Source: Omphalotus guepiniiformis (taxonomy: Eukaryota > Basidiomycota > Agaricomycetes > Agaricales > Omphalotaceae). Taken from it: DNA of 64,000 bases. Made by a program: the position numbers and the translations under genes. Each line of letters starts with the position of its first letter. The first letter of the stretch is position 1. The DNA is taken from positions 806,001 to 870,000 of the forward strand of contig JAQOOI010000021.1 in NCBI GenBank assembly GCA_028554645.1, written 5' to 3'. Under the pieces are notes generated by a model. The model saw only the letters and a list, made by a program, of their open reading frames with translations, did no database searches and was not told the DNA's origin. Below, in pieces: positions 23,533 to 34,109 of the stretch.

Positions 23533-26500
23533 ATGACATCCTCCGTTGATGAAAGTATACTTGAGCCTCTTGGTACCGACGATAGCGATGAAGAATTTGA
23601 CTGGGAAGAAGTACCAGTGCCCGAGCAAGAGCAAGGACATATCGAGATCGTTCTTCAGGCCCAGAAAGGACGAGGTGCCCCCTCCAAGTCTGTTTCCTTT
23701 GTCTCACTCCTAACTTGCTCGTTCTGACTGAATTTGTAGGAAGAAATCGACTGGCATTAACCATGCAGAACGAGTCTTAAGAATAAACTGTCATAAGATA
23801 CATACAGTATTGCTTCTCATGAATGCACGTATGAGAAATAAACTATTGAACGACGAGTTACTTCAAGTGCGTTTTCATTGCTCTCTGAAAGCTCAAATGC
23901 TTGACCATCAACTACAGGCTCGCCTTTTATCGTTAACTCCGATGTCACTACAAAATTCATTCTCCATGATCCATTCTTCGCGCGTCCCAGAGCAAGCCAG
24001 ACGCGGCCGTATGTTCGAAAGCGCAATAGTACATCTTGTCGAGTGGTGGTCAACTTCGTTCTTTGAGGTGACTCGATATGGACACATTCGAAATCGCACT
24101 TTTGACCATGTTCAAGAAAGGCTCGCGTCTTTTGGATTTGGACCCGAAGCAATACCAGATCTTACAATAGACGAAGAAACCTTGGAAGACATACTGGATA
24201 ACGACCTCGAGACGATTAGAACGGAAAAAAGTCTCATGAAGCACGCTCTTATGCAGAGCGGGAGTCGGGATATCAGCGCACAGTTGTTTACTGCGCTATG
24301 TAGAGCGCTTTCCATTCCAACTAGACTTGTCGTCAGCCTGCAAAGTGTCCCATGGCAAGCTGGTGTGGGTAAGCCAAGACCCAAATATCAGAAGAAAAGT
24401 GCGAAGATGAAGGAGAAAGCAAAGGTAGTCGAAGAAGAAGCAGACAAGAGTAACGAGGACGATAATGAAATAGTGGAAGTTCCAATCTCCTCTGAACTGG
24501 CATCTAGCTCTAAAATATCGACGAATGGCAAGCTGCCGACATTTCCGGGCGCAGGATCACGGATAGACGGGACACCGGTGGAGAAGAGCGAGAAGGCAAA
24601 GGGCAAGGAGAAAGCTAAACCTCAAGTCAAGCTACGGAAACCTAAACCCAAAGGCAACACACTTGGGAGTAAAACGGCTCCATCCAAAGCAAAGCCGAAA
24701 CATGACGGTACATATCTTACATCGTTCGCTCTGTATACTGCTTTTTTCTGATCATCATCCAGATCCTCTGACGACTGCTCCCGTATTTTGGACCGAAGTT
24801 TTCTCCCGGCCTGATTCTCGCTGGCTCCCAGTAGACCCCATTCGCGGCTACGTCAATAAGCGTCATGTCTTTGACCCTTCATCTCCGAGTTCAGGACCAT
24901 CCACTGAGAACAGGATGGTTTACGTTTTGGCTTTTGAAGAAGACGGGTACGCGAGGGACGTGACAAGGCGGTATGCAAAAGAGTTTGGCGCAAAGGTCGC
25001 GAAAATGCAAGGCGGAAGCCGCAGTGCTGGAATAAGCGGTGGTGGACGAGGGAGACTACAATGGTGGGAGCAAGTTTTAGGCACTGTAACGAGGCCTTTC
25101 CGACTAGTGAGCTTGGTTCTCTCTGCTTTCGTGGAACAGTCCAGTCAATTGGTACCAAAAGAATAGAGACGACGTTGAAGACGATGAGCTCGAGACTGCT
25201 CAGCTAATGGAGGGTATGCCAACTACCATTTCAGGATTTAAAGATCATCCATTGTGCGCCCCTTCCAGTCTTGTCTCGTCTTCTCACTATAACCTCAATA
25301 ACACAGATACGTCCTGGTTCGTCACCTAAAGCAAAACGAGACAATACACCCTCCTCCTCCAGCAACACCCGAACTGGGTAAATTCCGCGGCGAATCAGTC
25401 TATTCTCGATCATCTATTGTGACCCTCAAAACGCCGGAGAATTGGCTGAGAAGCGAAGGCCGGACGATCAGGGAGGGGGCTCAGCCGATGAAATTTGTGA
25501 AGATGCGAGCTAGTACAGTTGGGCGTCAGCGCGAAATCGAGTTGATGAAAGATGGCTTGAAGGAGGCTGGAGAAGGTGTAGAGCCAACCGGCTCCGGTCC
25601 TAATGGGGAGCTTATGCAGGGTCTGTATGCGAGGAATCAGACGGAGATGTTCGTTCCGGATCCTATTGTGGATGTAAGTATGCTAATCTTCCTCAAGACG
25701 TCCTGTTTTGTCTTATAATCTATTTTAGGGGGTTGTACCCAAGAATCAGTTTGGGAATATAGATTTGTACGTACCGTCCATGCTACCTCGTGGTGCTGTA
25801 CATATACCGTGTAAGGGTTCGGTTATGCACTTCCAATATTCTTGAGTCTCATGAGCCGTTACAGATAAAGGTGTAGCGAAGATCGCCCGAAAGTTAGGAC
25901 TGGATTACGCGGAAGCCGTGGTAGGCGGTCTTGTTCATTGCAAATTTAACGTCTGTGATGATTCCTTTTATCATCTTAGACCGGGTTCGAGTTTAGGAAA
26001 CGTAGAGCAACACCAGTAATTGAAGGGGTCGTCGTCGCTGCTGACCATGAGGCATTGTTACTCGAGGTATTTCCGACTATTCCTTCTCAGTGCTGATTTC
26101 CGTGTGCCAACTCGTTACATGTAGGCTTACTGGGAAGCGGAGCAAGATGCCGAAGAGAAAGCTCGGATCAAGCGAGAAGAGCGAGCCATAAAACGTTGGA
26201 CGCGTCTCATCCACGGGCTGCGTATAAGGCAGAGATTGCAAGAGCAATATGCCAATACCCTTAACGCTGAAGCTGACACTTCGGCATCGGAAGAACGCCC
26301 AACGAAGACTTCGGTGCGTTATGATGTTTGCGTCTAGCTATCAGCGTTGGAGATCTCAATATATATTCAGGTTCATAAAGACGAATTTCATCCTGGGGGA
26401 AGCAGCACTGCAGGCGCCTCCGGCGGAGGCTTCCTGGTTGGTGCCGATGACGTTGTACAAGCCTTCCATCTACCTAAGGTTCAAAACTATGATCCATTAT

Positions 26501-27183
26501 CTGTTGCTGCCACACCGAAATCAGGTTCTGCCGCCCTAGATACTCCAAACGGAGGGGGTATGGAGCGTGAATCTTCAGCTCCCATGGAATTCATGACTTA
26601 CGATGAAGATGAGGCAGTGGATGTTGGACATGTGGTACAGGCTAGTCTCAAATCTCCGGAGCTTGACGTCGTCCCCAGGTCTATGCTGGAGCTTGCCAAA
26701 GACTCTGCTCGGACCTCGGCATCACCGGGAGGCGCTGCGTCTGAGACTGAAGAGATCCCGGACGTGATGATAGCTCCTAGTCCGAGTATCACAAAGCCAG
26801 CACCCCCAGATAGCGTATCACCGCAAGCTCCTTCAGTGCGCCGATCGACCAGAACGGCAGGTCGTAGTGGAAGTACTCCATCGCGGACGCAAACACAGAA
26901 TGGCGGAAAAGCCACTCGTAGTAGCAGGCGGACAACAGGAGGTCGTAAGCGAAGGAGAGGCGGGGAGAATGACGAGAATGAGGAAGATGAAGAGGTTCCG
27001 AACGGGGCTGACGAAGGTGGAAAGAACTCACCATCGCCTGCTAAGCGGAGTAGACACTCGAGTAAAGGCGTGCCGACCCCTCCCTCTACGCGGACATTGC
27101 GTCCGAGAACTCGTAAGACAGAGGCCCAACTGCAGAAGGAGCAAGAGAACGAGGAAGCTTATCGACAAGCTATCGCCCAGTAA
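23533..27183 (+). CDS. RAD4: RAD4/XPC DNA damage recognition protein
   Basis: Nucleotide-excision-repair protein that detects helix-distorting lesions and opens DNA around them, working with Rad23. The acidic N-terminus (TDDSDEEFDWEEVPVPEQEQ) precedes HKIHTVLLLMNARMRNKLLN. The transglutaminase-like domain includes RRGRMFESAIVHLVEWWSTS, LFTALCRALSIPTRLVVSLQ and FWTEVFSRPDSRWLPVDPIR, split by a Lys/Glu-rich insertion (about 24390-24700). The beta-hairpin domains follow: STENRMVYVLAFEEDGYARD, MEGMPTTISGFKDHPLYVL, HPPPPATPELGKFRGESVYS, ENWLRSEGRTIREG, then VVPKNQFGNIDLYVPSMLPR, KIARKLGLDYAEAVTGFEF and VVVAADHEALLLEAYWEAEQ. A long C-terminal tail rich in Ser, Arg and Lys (GGRKRRRGGENDENEEDEEV, TLRPRTRKTEAQLQKEQ) ends at 27183. 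Several short introns. Family assignment firm; the basic tail may add DNA or histone contacts (inference). Confidence 0.94.
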
Positions 27184-27585
27184 TGTCAAATCATTGGACT
27201 TGGAATGTATGGCGAACCGGACAAGACTTGACATTGCTACATACACGGCTATTGAAAGATTGAAGGATTGAAGGATTGAAGGATTGAAGGAGAGAAGGAG
27301 AGTCTGAGCTGTTTTTCCGCTGCTACGTTGTGACGTCGCTGTTGTTCATCGATGATCCCTTGTAGCAGGCGTTTCTACTTTAATTCAGAGGTGATAACTC
27401 CTCAGGTTGGATGACAGTATCATTTCAATCTGGGAGGAATCTGCTGGCTGAATATCGTTCGACGTATCTTCACGACTGACTAAGTTATGGGGTATATATA
27501 AAGTGTATCACATCAATACTGCGTACATACTTAACAGACCAACTTCAAAGCAGAGTATATTAGCCTATAGGTATTCGCATGCGCA
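27184..27585. other. Convergent 3' region with short tandem repeat
   Basis: Four hundred bases between the convergent 3' ends of RAD4 and a minus-strand membrane-protein gene. A GGATTGAA-type unit is repeated about four times at 27253-27292. Nothing else supported. Confidence 0.6.
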
Positions 27586-29109
27586 TTAACTCGAGGTCCC
27601 CTGTGCTTCAGTAACATCTTGTTCACTAGTAGGGATACGAATCCTTGTAGCGGCCGACGATGTAGATGCGTGCGATGTCGATGGACTGGCTACAGCGTGA
27701 ATGTTCGAATTTGTTGGCACAGGGGGATAGGAATGGCTTGTTGACATTCCCGTGATATCTTGCATTTGTGGAACGATTTTCTCTTGTGGAAGTAGTGCAG
27801 CAGCCTCAAATTTGCAATTAATTGACCGGTCATCGATATCTTTATAGGTGAACACCAATGCCACGAGTTGAAAAATGACAGAGACAACCAATGTCACTGC
27901 AGGGTGTGATGTACTTCCATCTCTCCAGAGAAGCAGAAATGGACCGGCGATGCTGCACACACAGAGCGGTGCCAGCACCACAAAGTTCCATTTTTTTTGC
28001 TCGGGGTTTGCGACAAGCCGACTGGTGAAAGAGTACTTGACCATAGTCGTCGGCAGCTTGAATTGTATGGAATAATCATCAAGGAAGTCGTTACAAAGAT
28101 CTCCATCGCCCCTTGACCTCACATTGAGAAGTAGGAGAGTTATATGATCGTCTTCAAAAGAAGTGTTATCATAGCATTTGAATGTAGAAAACATTCCAGA
28201 GGTACCTCCCAAGATCTCATGCAGTATACGGATCCTGGGCACAACTCTTGGCCATAGAGAATGTAAGAGACAAAATACTGCTCGAGCATGATACATCTTC
28301 CCAATGTATCGCAAAACTTCTCTTCGACAGTATTCTTGTTCGGCATCGGTCCAAATCGTGCCATATGCGTCGTCTTTTAGATATTCCTCTGGGGATGCCC
28401 AAGAGCAGATTCCTTTATAGTCAAGAGAGTATGTAAAGACGCTCGAGGACTGGCCGACTACTAATATCCAGCGTCCAATATCCGCTAGGATCAGGACGGA
28501 TTTCACGAGGACATCATCAAATAGAATGCCGATGATAAGAATGTGAAAAATAGCGACGAGGAGTGAAGACGCCAGAAGGATGGCAAAACGGGATATAGAG
28601 AGTGCCGCTGTCTGAATACAGGATCTCCTTGATATCACGACCATTCCACTAGCCTCACGAGGTCTCTTCCCGAGCATGTAAGGATAAATCCAATGATTCG
28701 AGTTTGGCGCAAGAGGCACCACCTCATCACGGTTTATACGAATATTTGCTTCAAGAGCATCAGGACTCATATGACCACCATTGCTACGCAGAACCTTGAA
28801 CTCTCCAGAACGCGCAGCCAAATTTCCAATGTCGAACCAACCAGCGCGATAGTTGACCACGGTATTCTTGTAGTCAGGCCTAGCACTATCCGTATGGACG
28901 ACATCCATTCGAGCAAGCCGAAATTTGGAATTGGGAAAGCAGAGATTGACGAGGCCGTAGAACAGCAAGACATTGAGAGTCTGATCGAAAAGTGCACTCA
29001 TGCCTCGCCACACTGAATCATGACCAGATAAGCCGCCATAGGAGCCTACGGCCACAGGAACGCTTTGGACGAAGAGGATAGCTGCTGCCAGAACATTATT
29101 CAGGCTCAT
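27586..29109 (-). CDS. Multi-pass membrane protein, unknown function, intronless
   Basis: One uninterrupted 507-codon frame, unusual among intron-rich neighbours. Hydrophobic segments at about residues 5-23, 41-58, 174-197, 202-224, 374-395 and 404-422 predict about six membrane passes. A large hydrophilic loop (60-170) contains NTVVNYRAGWFDIGNLAARS, and another (226-370) contains Cys and Asp/Glu clusters. The C-terminal 80 residues are Ser/Thr/Pro-rich and probably cytosolic. No transporter or enzyme signature is recognised; it resembles lineage-specific Agaricomycete membrane proteins. ORF length and hydrophobic pattern support a real gene. It could be a recent retrocopy or an orphan. Confidence 0.72.
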   Translation of the reverse strand: MSLNNVLAAAILFVQSVPVAVGSYGGLSGHDSVWRGMSALFDQTLNVLLFYGLVNLCFPNSKFRLARMDVVHTDSARPDYKNTVVNYRAGWFDIGNLAARSGEFKVLRSNGGHMSPDALEANIRINRDEVVPLAPNSNHWIYPYMLGKRPREASGMVVISRRSCIQTAALSISRFAILLASSLLVAIFHILIIGILFDDVLVKSVLILADIGRWILVVGQSSSVFTYSLDYKGICSWASPEEYLKDDAYGTIWTDAEQEYCRREVLRYIGKMYHARAVFCLLHSLWPRVVPRIRILHEILGGTSGMFSTFKCYDNTSFEDDHITLLLLNVRSRGDGDLCNDFLDDYSIQFKLPTTMVKYSFTSRLVANPEQKKWNFVVLAPLCVCSIAGPFLLLWRDGSTSHPAVTLVVSVIFQLVALVFTYKDIDDRSINCKFEAAALLPQEKIVPQMQDITGMSTSHSYPPVPTNSNIHAVASPSTSHASTSSAATRIRIPTSEQDVTEAQGTSS

Positions 29110-30028
29110 GCTTCGTACAGTACGACGTGCCGCTGTGAAACTCTTGTTAAGTGAGGATTCAGAGACCTAAACTGATTACAACAGACCTGTGAAGGGTGTT
29201 CAAACGGATGTTAACGGTTCAGTGTATTCTGACGGAGCTAGATGTGCGGTTTTTATCCTGCAGGAGGCGGCATGCTTGCGTGTGAAGGATAAAGCAGATC
29301 CTATAGATAATAGCTCGAGTCGCTTTCATTTGAGTAAATTTAGCTGCATCTTGCCACCTTCGTTCCTTTGTCCGGCTTGTGAGAATGATGTGTGCTGCGC
29401 TGTAGCGAATAGAATAGCGGGACCTGTTACATACGAGCAGCATCAGGACAATTAAATGGCCTCTCTATTAAATCACGATCGAAACCGTTTTCAGAACAGC
29501 TGTCGTTATGATATAGGGGTTTGAGTCAGGAAAATCCTCCGAGAGCTTAGTTTTCAACACCTTTCATGATGTTCTTGAGGGCTTCGGACGGCAGAAGCAA
29601 CTGACTTCAAAGCTGTTGACTATAGAAATAGAAACGTGAATGCTGAGATCGGTGAGTCATTCCTGAGATACATACTATTTACTGGAAACGAGCCCCAGTC
29701 AATTGCGCCCTGTGAAGGTTTCGAATGAAGAGTCGAAACAACTTGAACGGCAGTGACTGTCATCGACTCCGGACCGACTCGGAGCCGGGACTTGCGCCAC
29801 CTAACGTGGTCTGTCATGAAGTGCAATTGAAGTGCCCGCAAAGTCTACCATTAAATCGCTTCCCAAGCTGAACTCTAATAGGTATGATATTTGTACAAAT
29901 CGATGTATAAGTGATCCGAAACTGGAACGGCATGAGTAGAATGCGTATGAAGATGCTAATAGTATTGCGCAAATGGTTTGCATAACAGAGAGGACAGCAG
30001 CAGCCTGAAAAAATGATTCACCTTCCAT
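29110..30028. other. Intergenic, membrane-protein promoter side
   Basis: About 0.9 kb between two minus-strand genes. Only short frames without motifs (for example 29189-29455 plus). No RNA gene or repeat recognised. Confidence 0.5.
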
Positions 30029-31606
30029 CTAAACTTTTTGTCGCTTTGCCGAACGCTCTGTGAGCGTCCCGTCAGAGTCCCCGAGATCATCATTTTCCTC
30101 GTTCGTACTGAAGGCCTCCAGCGCCGTTCGTCGTCCACTAGAGCCAACGACTTCCGCGATCGAGTCGAAACCCAAAGGCAAGGTCTCTAACCGTCGCTCA
30201 GCGATCTCGTGTAGATGTGCGTCAAGGTTATCGAATGTTTGAAGGACCTGTTCGTTTGTAACTTTGCCCGTTGCCAAATCGGCTCTACTCAGCGAGAGAA
30301 GGCGTATGAGGACATGGATGTTTGTATGCTCTATCATTTCTTTCTTATAAAACTCGTTTTCTCTTGCCGCGAAATCTGCGATAGAGATCGTGAGAGTGAG
30401 AATTGATAGTTTTGAGGTGTATACAGAAGAAGTACCTTTGACTTGTTGAGCAAGAACTTCTTTCTGCCCTGCAGCTTCATCCAGATCCCTCTGCAGCTTC
30501 TCAATTGTCTTTGCAACGTCCGGGTCATTCACAACGACTCTCAAAGCATCTACCTCCCTCTTCTGAGCTTCCATCTGTTGATCCTTTTCGACCAGCTGCG
30601 CGTCTTTCTCACTCAGCACCTCCTTCAACCGTCGAATTTCCTCTAGATTATTGACCTGTGAATCTTCATGCTCACGGACGCCAGCACTTGAACTCGCAGC
30701 AGATCGGTTTGATCTCCTCCGACTCAAGGCATTCGATCCGGAGATGAGTGGGGGCGCAGAAGAGGACGAGGTTGGGACCGGAGGAGCAATCGAGCCACTG
30801 GCAGCAGGTCCCGCAGACATCAAGGGATTTTCTGAATTTGGGTGAGACATATAGATCTGTCTGTATGTTCCTTGCTTCGGAATTGCACGGATCCGCTTCA
30901 CTCTGGTTTTACGTGCCCCCGAGCGCGGCCTTTTCGGAGGACTCTCAGTCTCGGGAGCAGACCCAACGAATCCTTGACCTGAGGCAGATTCGTTCTCCAT
31001 CGACTTGGCTTCACCCGCCGCGTCAGAGGTACAACCGGTCAGTTCTTTTCTAGCTCTCCTTGTGTCGCGACTGGCTTTTTGGCATGAGGGACAAGACAGA
31101 TACTTGTAGGCGAACGGAAGAGGCGCAGAACAGCGTATACAGCTTGATGTAGAGCCGGAGTTCTGCGAATGACGGCGTGAGATGGAGATGGAGGAGGAGG
31201 AGGAGGCACTTTGGTTTCCTGGGGATACAGTCGCAGTATCAGCAAGCTGGTCCACTGCCTCATCCATAAGGCTATCGTCCAATTCTTCTTCGCGCTTGAC
31301 TTCAGGTTCCCCTGCGGTAGCTGTAATTTTCCGATGTCCAAGAAGCCGCCTATACTGTTTGTTCCTCTCCCTACACGACAAACAAGTCTTGAACGGATAA
31401 TTCGGGGGAAGTATTTCGGGGCAACGTCTCGTTGCACAAACTTTGGAACCAGAACCAGAACCAGAACCAGCACCAGCACCAGAAACAGTTATCCTACGTA
31501 TACGTCCCTTCTGGTGGTACAGTCGACTATGTTCTCTGCAACTTGCGCATGTCGAGAACGTGTCATCGGGGCAAAGAGCTCGGCATCTGCTGCATATCTG
31601 TGCCAT
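30029..31606 (-). CDS. Cys-rich triple-knuckle / coiled-coil nuclear protein, paralog A
   Basis: Unrecognised basidiomycete-type protein of about 505 residues after splicing. Three similar Cys motifs occur in the N-terminal half: CSRCRALCPDDTFSTCASC (residue 5 on), a CATRRCPEILPPNYPFKTC block, and CIRCSAPLPFAYKYLSCPSC. Each is followed by a basic stretch (for example RERNKQYRRLLGHRK), which suggests repeated zinc-binding knuckles. A central coiled coil (IRRLKEVLSEKDAQLVEKDQ) precedes a conserved helical block, IEHTNIHVLIRLLSLSRADL. The protein ends in a basic cluster SAKRQKV, a likely nuclear signal. A 60 nt intron (30376-30435) has no in-frame stop, so intron retention would also give a full protein; paralog B has an intron at the same place. 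A GSGSGS linker comes from a short repeat near 31441-31490. Nucleic-acid or protein binding is inference. Confidence 0.78.
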   Translation of the reverse strand: MAQICSRCRALCPDDTFSTCASCREHSRLYHQKGRIRRITVSGAGAGSGSGSGSKVCATRRCPEILPPNYPFKTCLSCRERNKQYRRLLGHRKITATAGEPEVKREEELDDSLMDEAVDQLADTATVSPGNQSASSSSSISISRRHSQNSGSTSSCIRCSAPLPFAYKYLSCPSCQKASRDTRRARKELTGCTSDAAGEAKSMENESASGQGFVGSAPETESPPKRPRSGARKTRVKRIRAIPKQGTYRQIYMSHPNSENPLMSAGPAASGSIAPPVPTSSSSAPPLISGSNALSRRRSNRSAASSSAGVREHEDSQVNNLEEIRRLKEVLSEKDAQLVEKDQQMEAQKREVDALRVVVNDPDVAKTIEKLQRDLDEAAGQKEVLAQQVKGTSSVYTSKLSILTLTISIADFAARENEFYKKEMIEHTNIHVLIRLLSLSRADLATGKVTNEQVLQTFDNLDAHLHEIAERRLETLPLGFDSIAEVVGSSGRRTALEAFSTNEENDDLGDSDGTLTERSAKRQKV

Positions 31607-32168
31607 TCAATCCGCAGTAAGATCGAAAAAACTTTGTACGAAAGATAGTTGGAAACGCTGAGGGAGACTTTCAATTGAACGCGCTGAGCGGTATAGAGCA
31701 GGAGTTACGCCACACCTTGCTTGCGACCCGTACAATCTAGAATTGTGATGCAACGTAGGCTTTGAATGCAAATGTAAATATGACCTCTTCAGAAATGTCT
31801 CAAACTAATCAGTTGAATGTCGTGATCAGAAAGGAAGATGATAGACCGGAAACGAAATGGACGCACCGATGTGCCACACAAGTGCACTATGTACAGGCTG
31901 TCTTTCTCCTAGCGAAAGGAAAAGTAATAAGTCTCAAGTGGAGACAGGCGAAAGAATTCGAAAAGCGCGCTTGAGACTAATGAGTGTACAAGACTCAAAG
32001 TGGAAACTTCACTAAAAACTAATTTGACAATCGATTCATTAGAAACTCTCTAAAGCCAAACTACATCTACAAAATAATACAAAGTGCATCCTACAGAATA
32101 ATACCAAATACAAAATACCAGCAATGAACGCGAATGTAAAAACTATGCCACAAAATAATAAAGATGCA
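31607..32168. other. Intergenic between the Cys-rich paralogs
   Basis: About 560 bp, A-rich on the plus strand, with ATACAAA/AAAATA-type repeats toward 32000-32160. It should hold the paralog A promoter and the paralog B 3' flank. No gene recognised. Confidence 0.5.
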
Positions 32169-33644
32169 CTAAGAATCAAGTTCTATATGATTCGAGTCCT
32201 GTTCGACTTCAGCTGTAAGCCTTGGTCGTTTCGAAGGAGGTCCAACAGATATGTCTTCCTCTGTTTTCATCTCCGTAATTTCAGCATCCTCCGAGGAACG
32301 TCGCGATGGTAGCATGATCTCCTGAATTGACCCAAACCCAACCGGTACCTTCTCCAAGCGTCTATCAGCTACTTCGTGCAATTGTTCACTGAGATTTTCC
32401 AGAGTTTGAAGCATCTGTGCCCGCGATAGCTTCCGAGCAGCAAAGTCATCTCTCGCTAGTGCAAGAAGACGTATTAAAACATGGATGTTTGCGTGTTCGA
32501 GGAGTTCCTTCTGAATAAAGACCGTATCCTGCGAGACGAGGTCTAATGAGAAGGAAATCAGCAATTGAAGCGTCGGGAGTAAAAGAAACGCGTGGCGCAC
32601 CTTTGACTCGCTGCGAAAGTAAATTATTCTTGCTTTTGAGATCAGCGAAACTTTCTTCCAAATTCTTGACGGTCTGCATGAGAGTCACGAGTTCAGAACC
32701 ATCAGTCGCCGCTTTGAGTGACTCTTCCAGCTCTCGGTTCTTCGCCTCTGCAGCTTCAAGTTTTGCCCTAAGCCGCCGAATCTCGTCTTGACTCTCATTG
32801 TAGATCTCCTCATGAACCGCGCTGAATGAACCTCCAGCAGGGGTGTTTCCGGCGTTTTCCTGACTCGGTTTTGGCTGGCTAGAAATAATTATGACAGATG
32901 GACTTCGACTTGGGGTGTGTGATGGAGCAACTTCCACTTGAGTGGGTGCTGGTTGAGAGGGGGCGCGATGTAAGGCCACTGCGACTTGAGTGGACACTGG
33001 TAGAGTTGGTCCGGGAGGCGAAGTCATTGGCGCTGGAGAGACTGCTGCTTGTGAAGGTGCTGGGGTCGGCAGGGAAGGCTACGGACAAGTTATGAGGTAG
33101 CCGAAGCGATGTTTATGTAAAGGACTCACTTGATATACACTAGATGAACTTGACAAAGGCATTGAATTATGTGCTGAACTACTTCCATTCACGAAACCAG
33201 ACAACTTCGCGGAAGCACTTTCTTGTTCAGAAATCATACGCATCATCTTCAACTGTCTCAATCTGACAGTGTGTTGGCAGAGACTGTCGAATGTCAGGTC
33301 GTCTACGTTTAGCTTTTGCTTCACTCTCGTGTGGAGTTCGTCGAGCTTCGCAGAGCACAATTTACGCTGAGCCGCACAGGCTGTACAGAGAAGAAAGTCG
33401 GGTGGTTGAAAGAGGCATCCCGTGCCATTCTGAATGCAGGAATCGCATGCCTAGCATAGCGTAAGGGTTGAAATAAATGAGAGAAATGTGCTGCACATGC
33501 CCACTTCGTATTCCGATGCGAGTTGTACCAACTCAGGCACTCCTCTGTGGTGGGTGCCCTGCACATTTCATACACAAATTTCCGTTGCAAATCGATTACG
33601 GCCGCTGATACTGCATCCTGCGAGAGATGTTGCATCTCGAGCAC
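32169..33644 (-). CDS. Cys-rich / coiled-coil nuclear protein, paralog B
   Basis: Tandem relative of the gene at 30029-31606, same strand, 0.56 kb upstream of it. The best evidence is the shared C-terminal block LEHANIHVLIRLLALARDDF, then EQLHEVADRRLEKVPVGFGS, matching EHTNIHVLIRLLSLSRADLA and LHEIAERRLETLPLGFDS in A, with an intron at the same position after QRVK. The coiled coil (EIRRLRAKLEAAEAKNRELE) also corresponds. The N-terminal part differs: one Cys cluster (KWACDSCIQNGTGC, then LLCTACAAQRKLC) formed by joining exons across 33451-33500, which is only in frame as a GC-AG intron. A Pro/Ser-rich middle follows. Basic PSKRPRL near the end suggests nuclear location. The start is uncertain: 33644 is the limit of the visible frame and a further 5' exon is possible. 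Confidence 0.68.
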
Positions 33645-34109
33645 CTACAAATTGCAATCCGAGTCTCGAGATGATGGTAATACTAATAGGAACGAATATA
33701 TCATTAGATAAGCACTGTTATCTCTTGCTTGTCTAAGTCTCCCAAGACCAACACTTTATTTTGTTGCAGTATTCAATGGCACCCACGCCAGCAGTGGAAA
33801 ATACCAGAAAAGATAGCCAGAGTAACACGAGGGAGACCCAGAGAATTACGACTTCCCGAAGGAAGGTCCTTCATTGTGGATATCATAGTTGTTTAGATTC
33901 TTTCGAACTAATTTGATTGTGTAAAGTGGCTCGGGGGTATCAAGATGTATGCATAGAACTTGCGAAAACTTTGATGGTTAGTGTGTGTGTTGGTAGCTGG
34001 CGCGAAATCGCCGTGTCCAAGCTGGAACGCTCGTTTCCGTATTTGGAAGTTTGATCCAAGAGACGCTGCCAAACATGAGCTTTCTACAACAACAGCCACG
34101 ACGATTCCG
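33645..34109. other. Divergent promoter, paralog B / TAF6
   Basis: About 465 bp between divergent genes; it may contain a small 5' exon of paralog B. No other feature seen. Confidence 0.5.
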
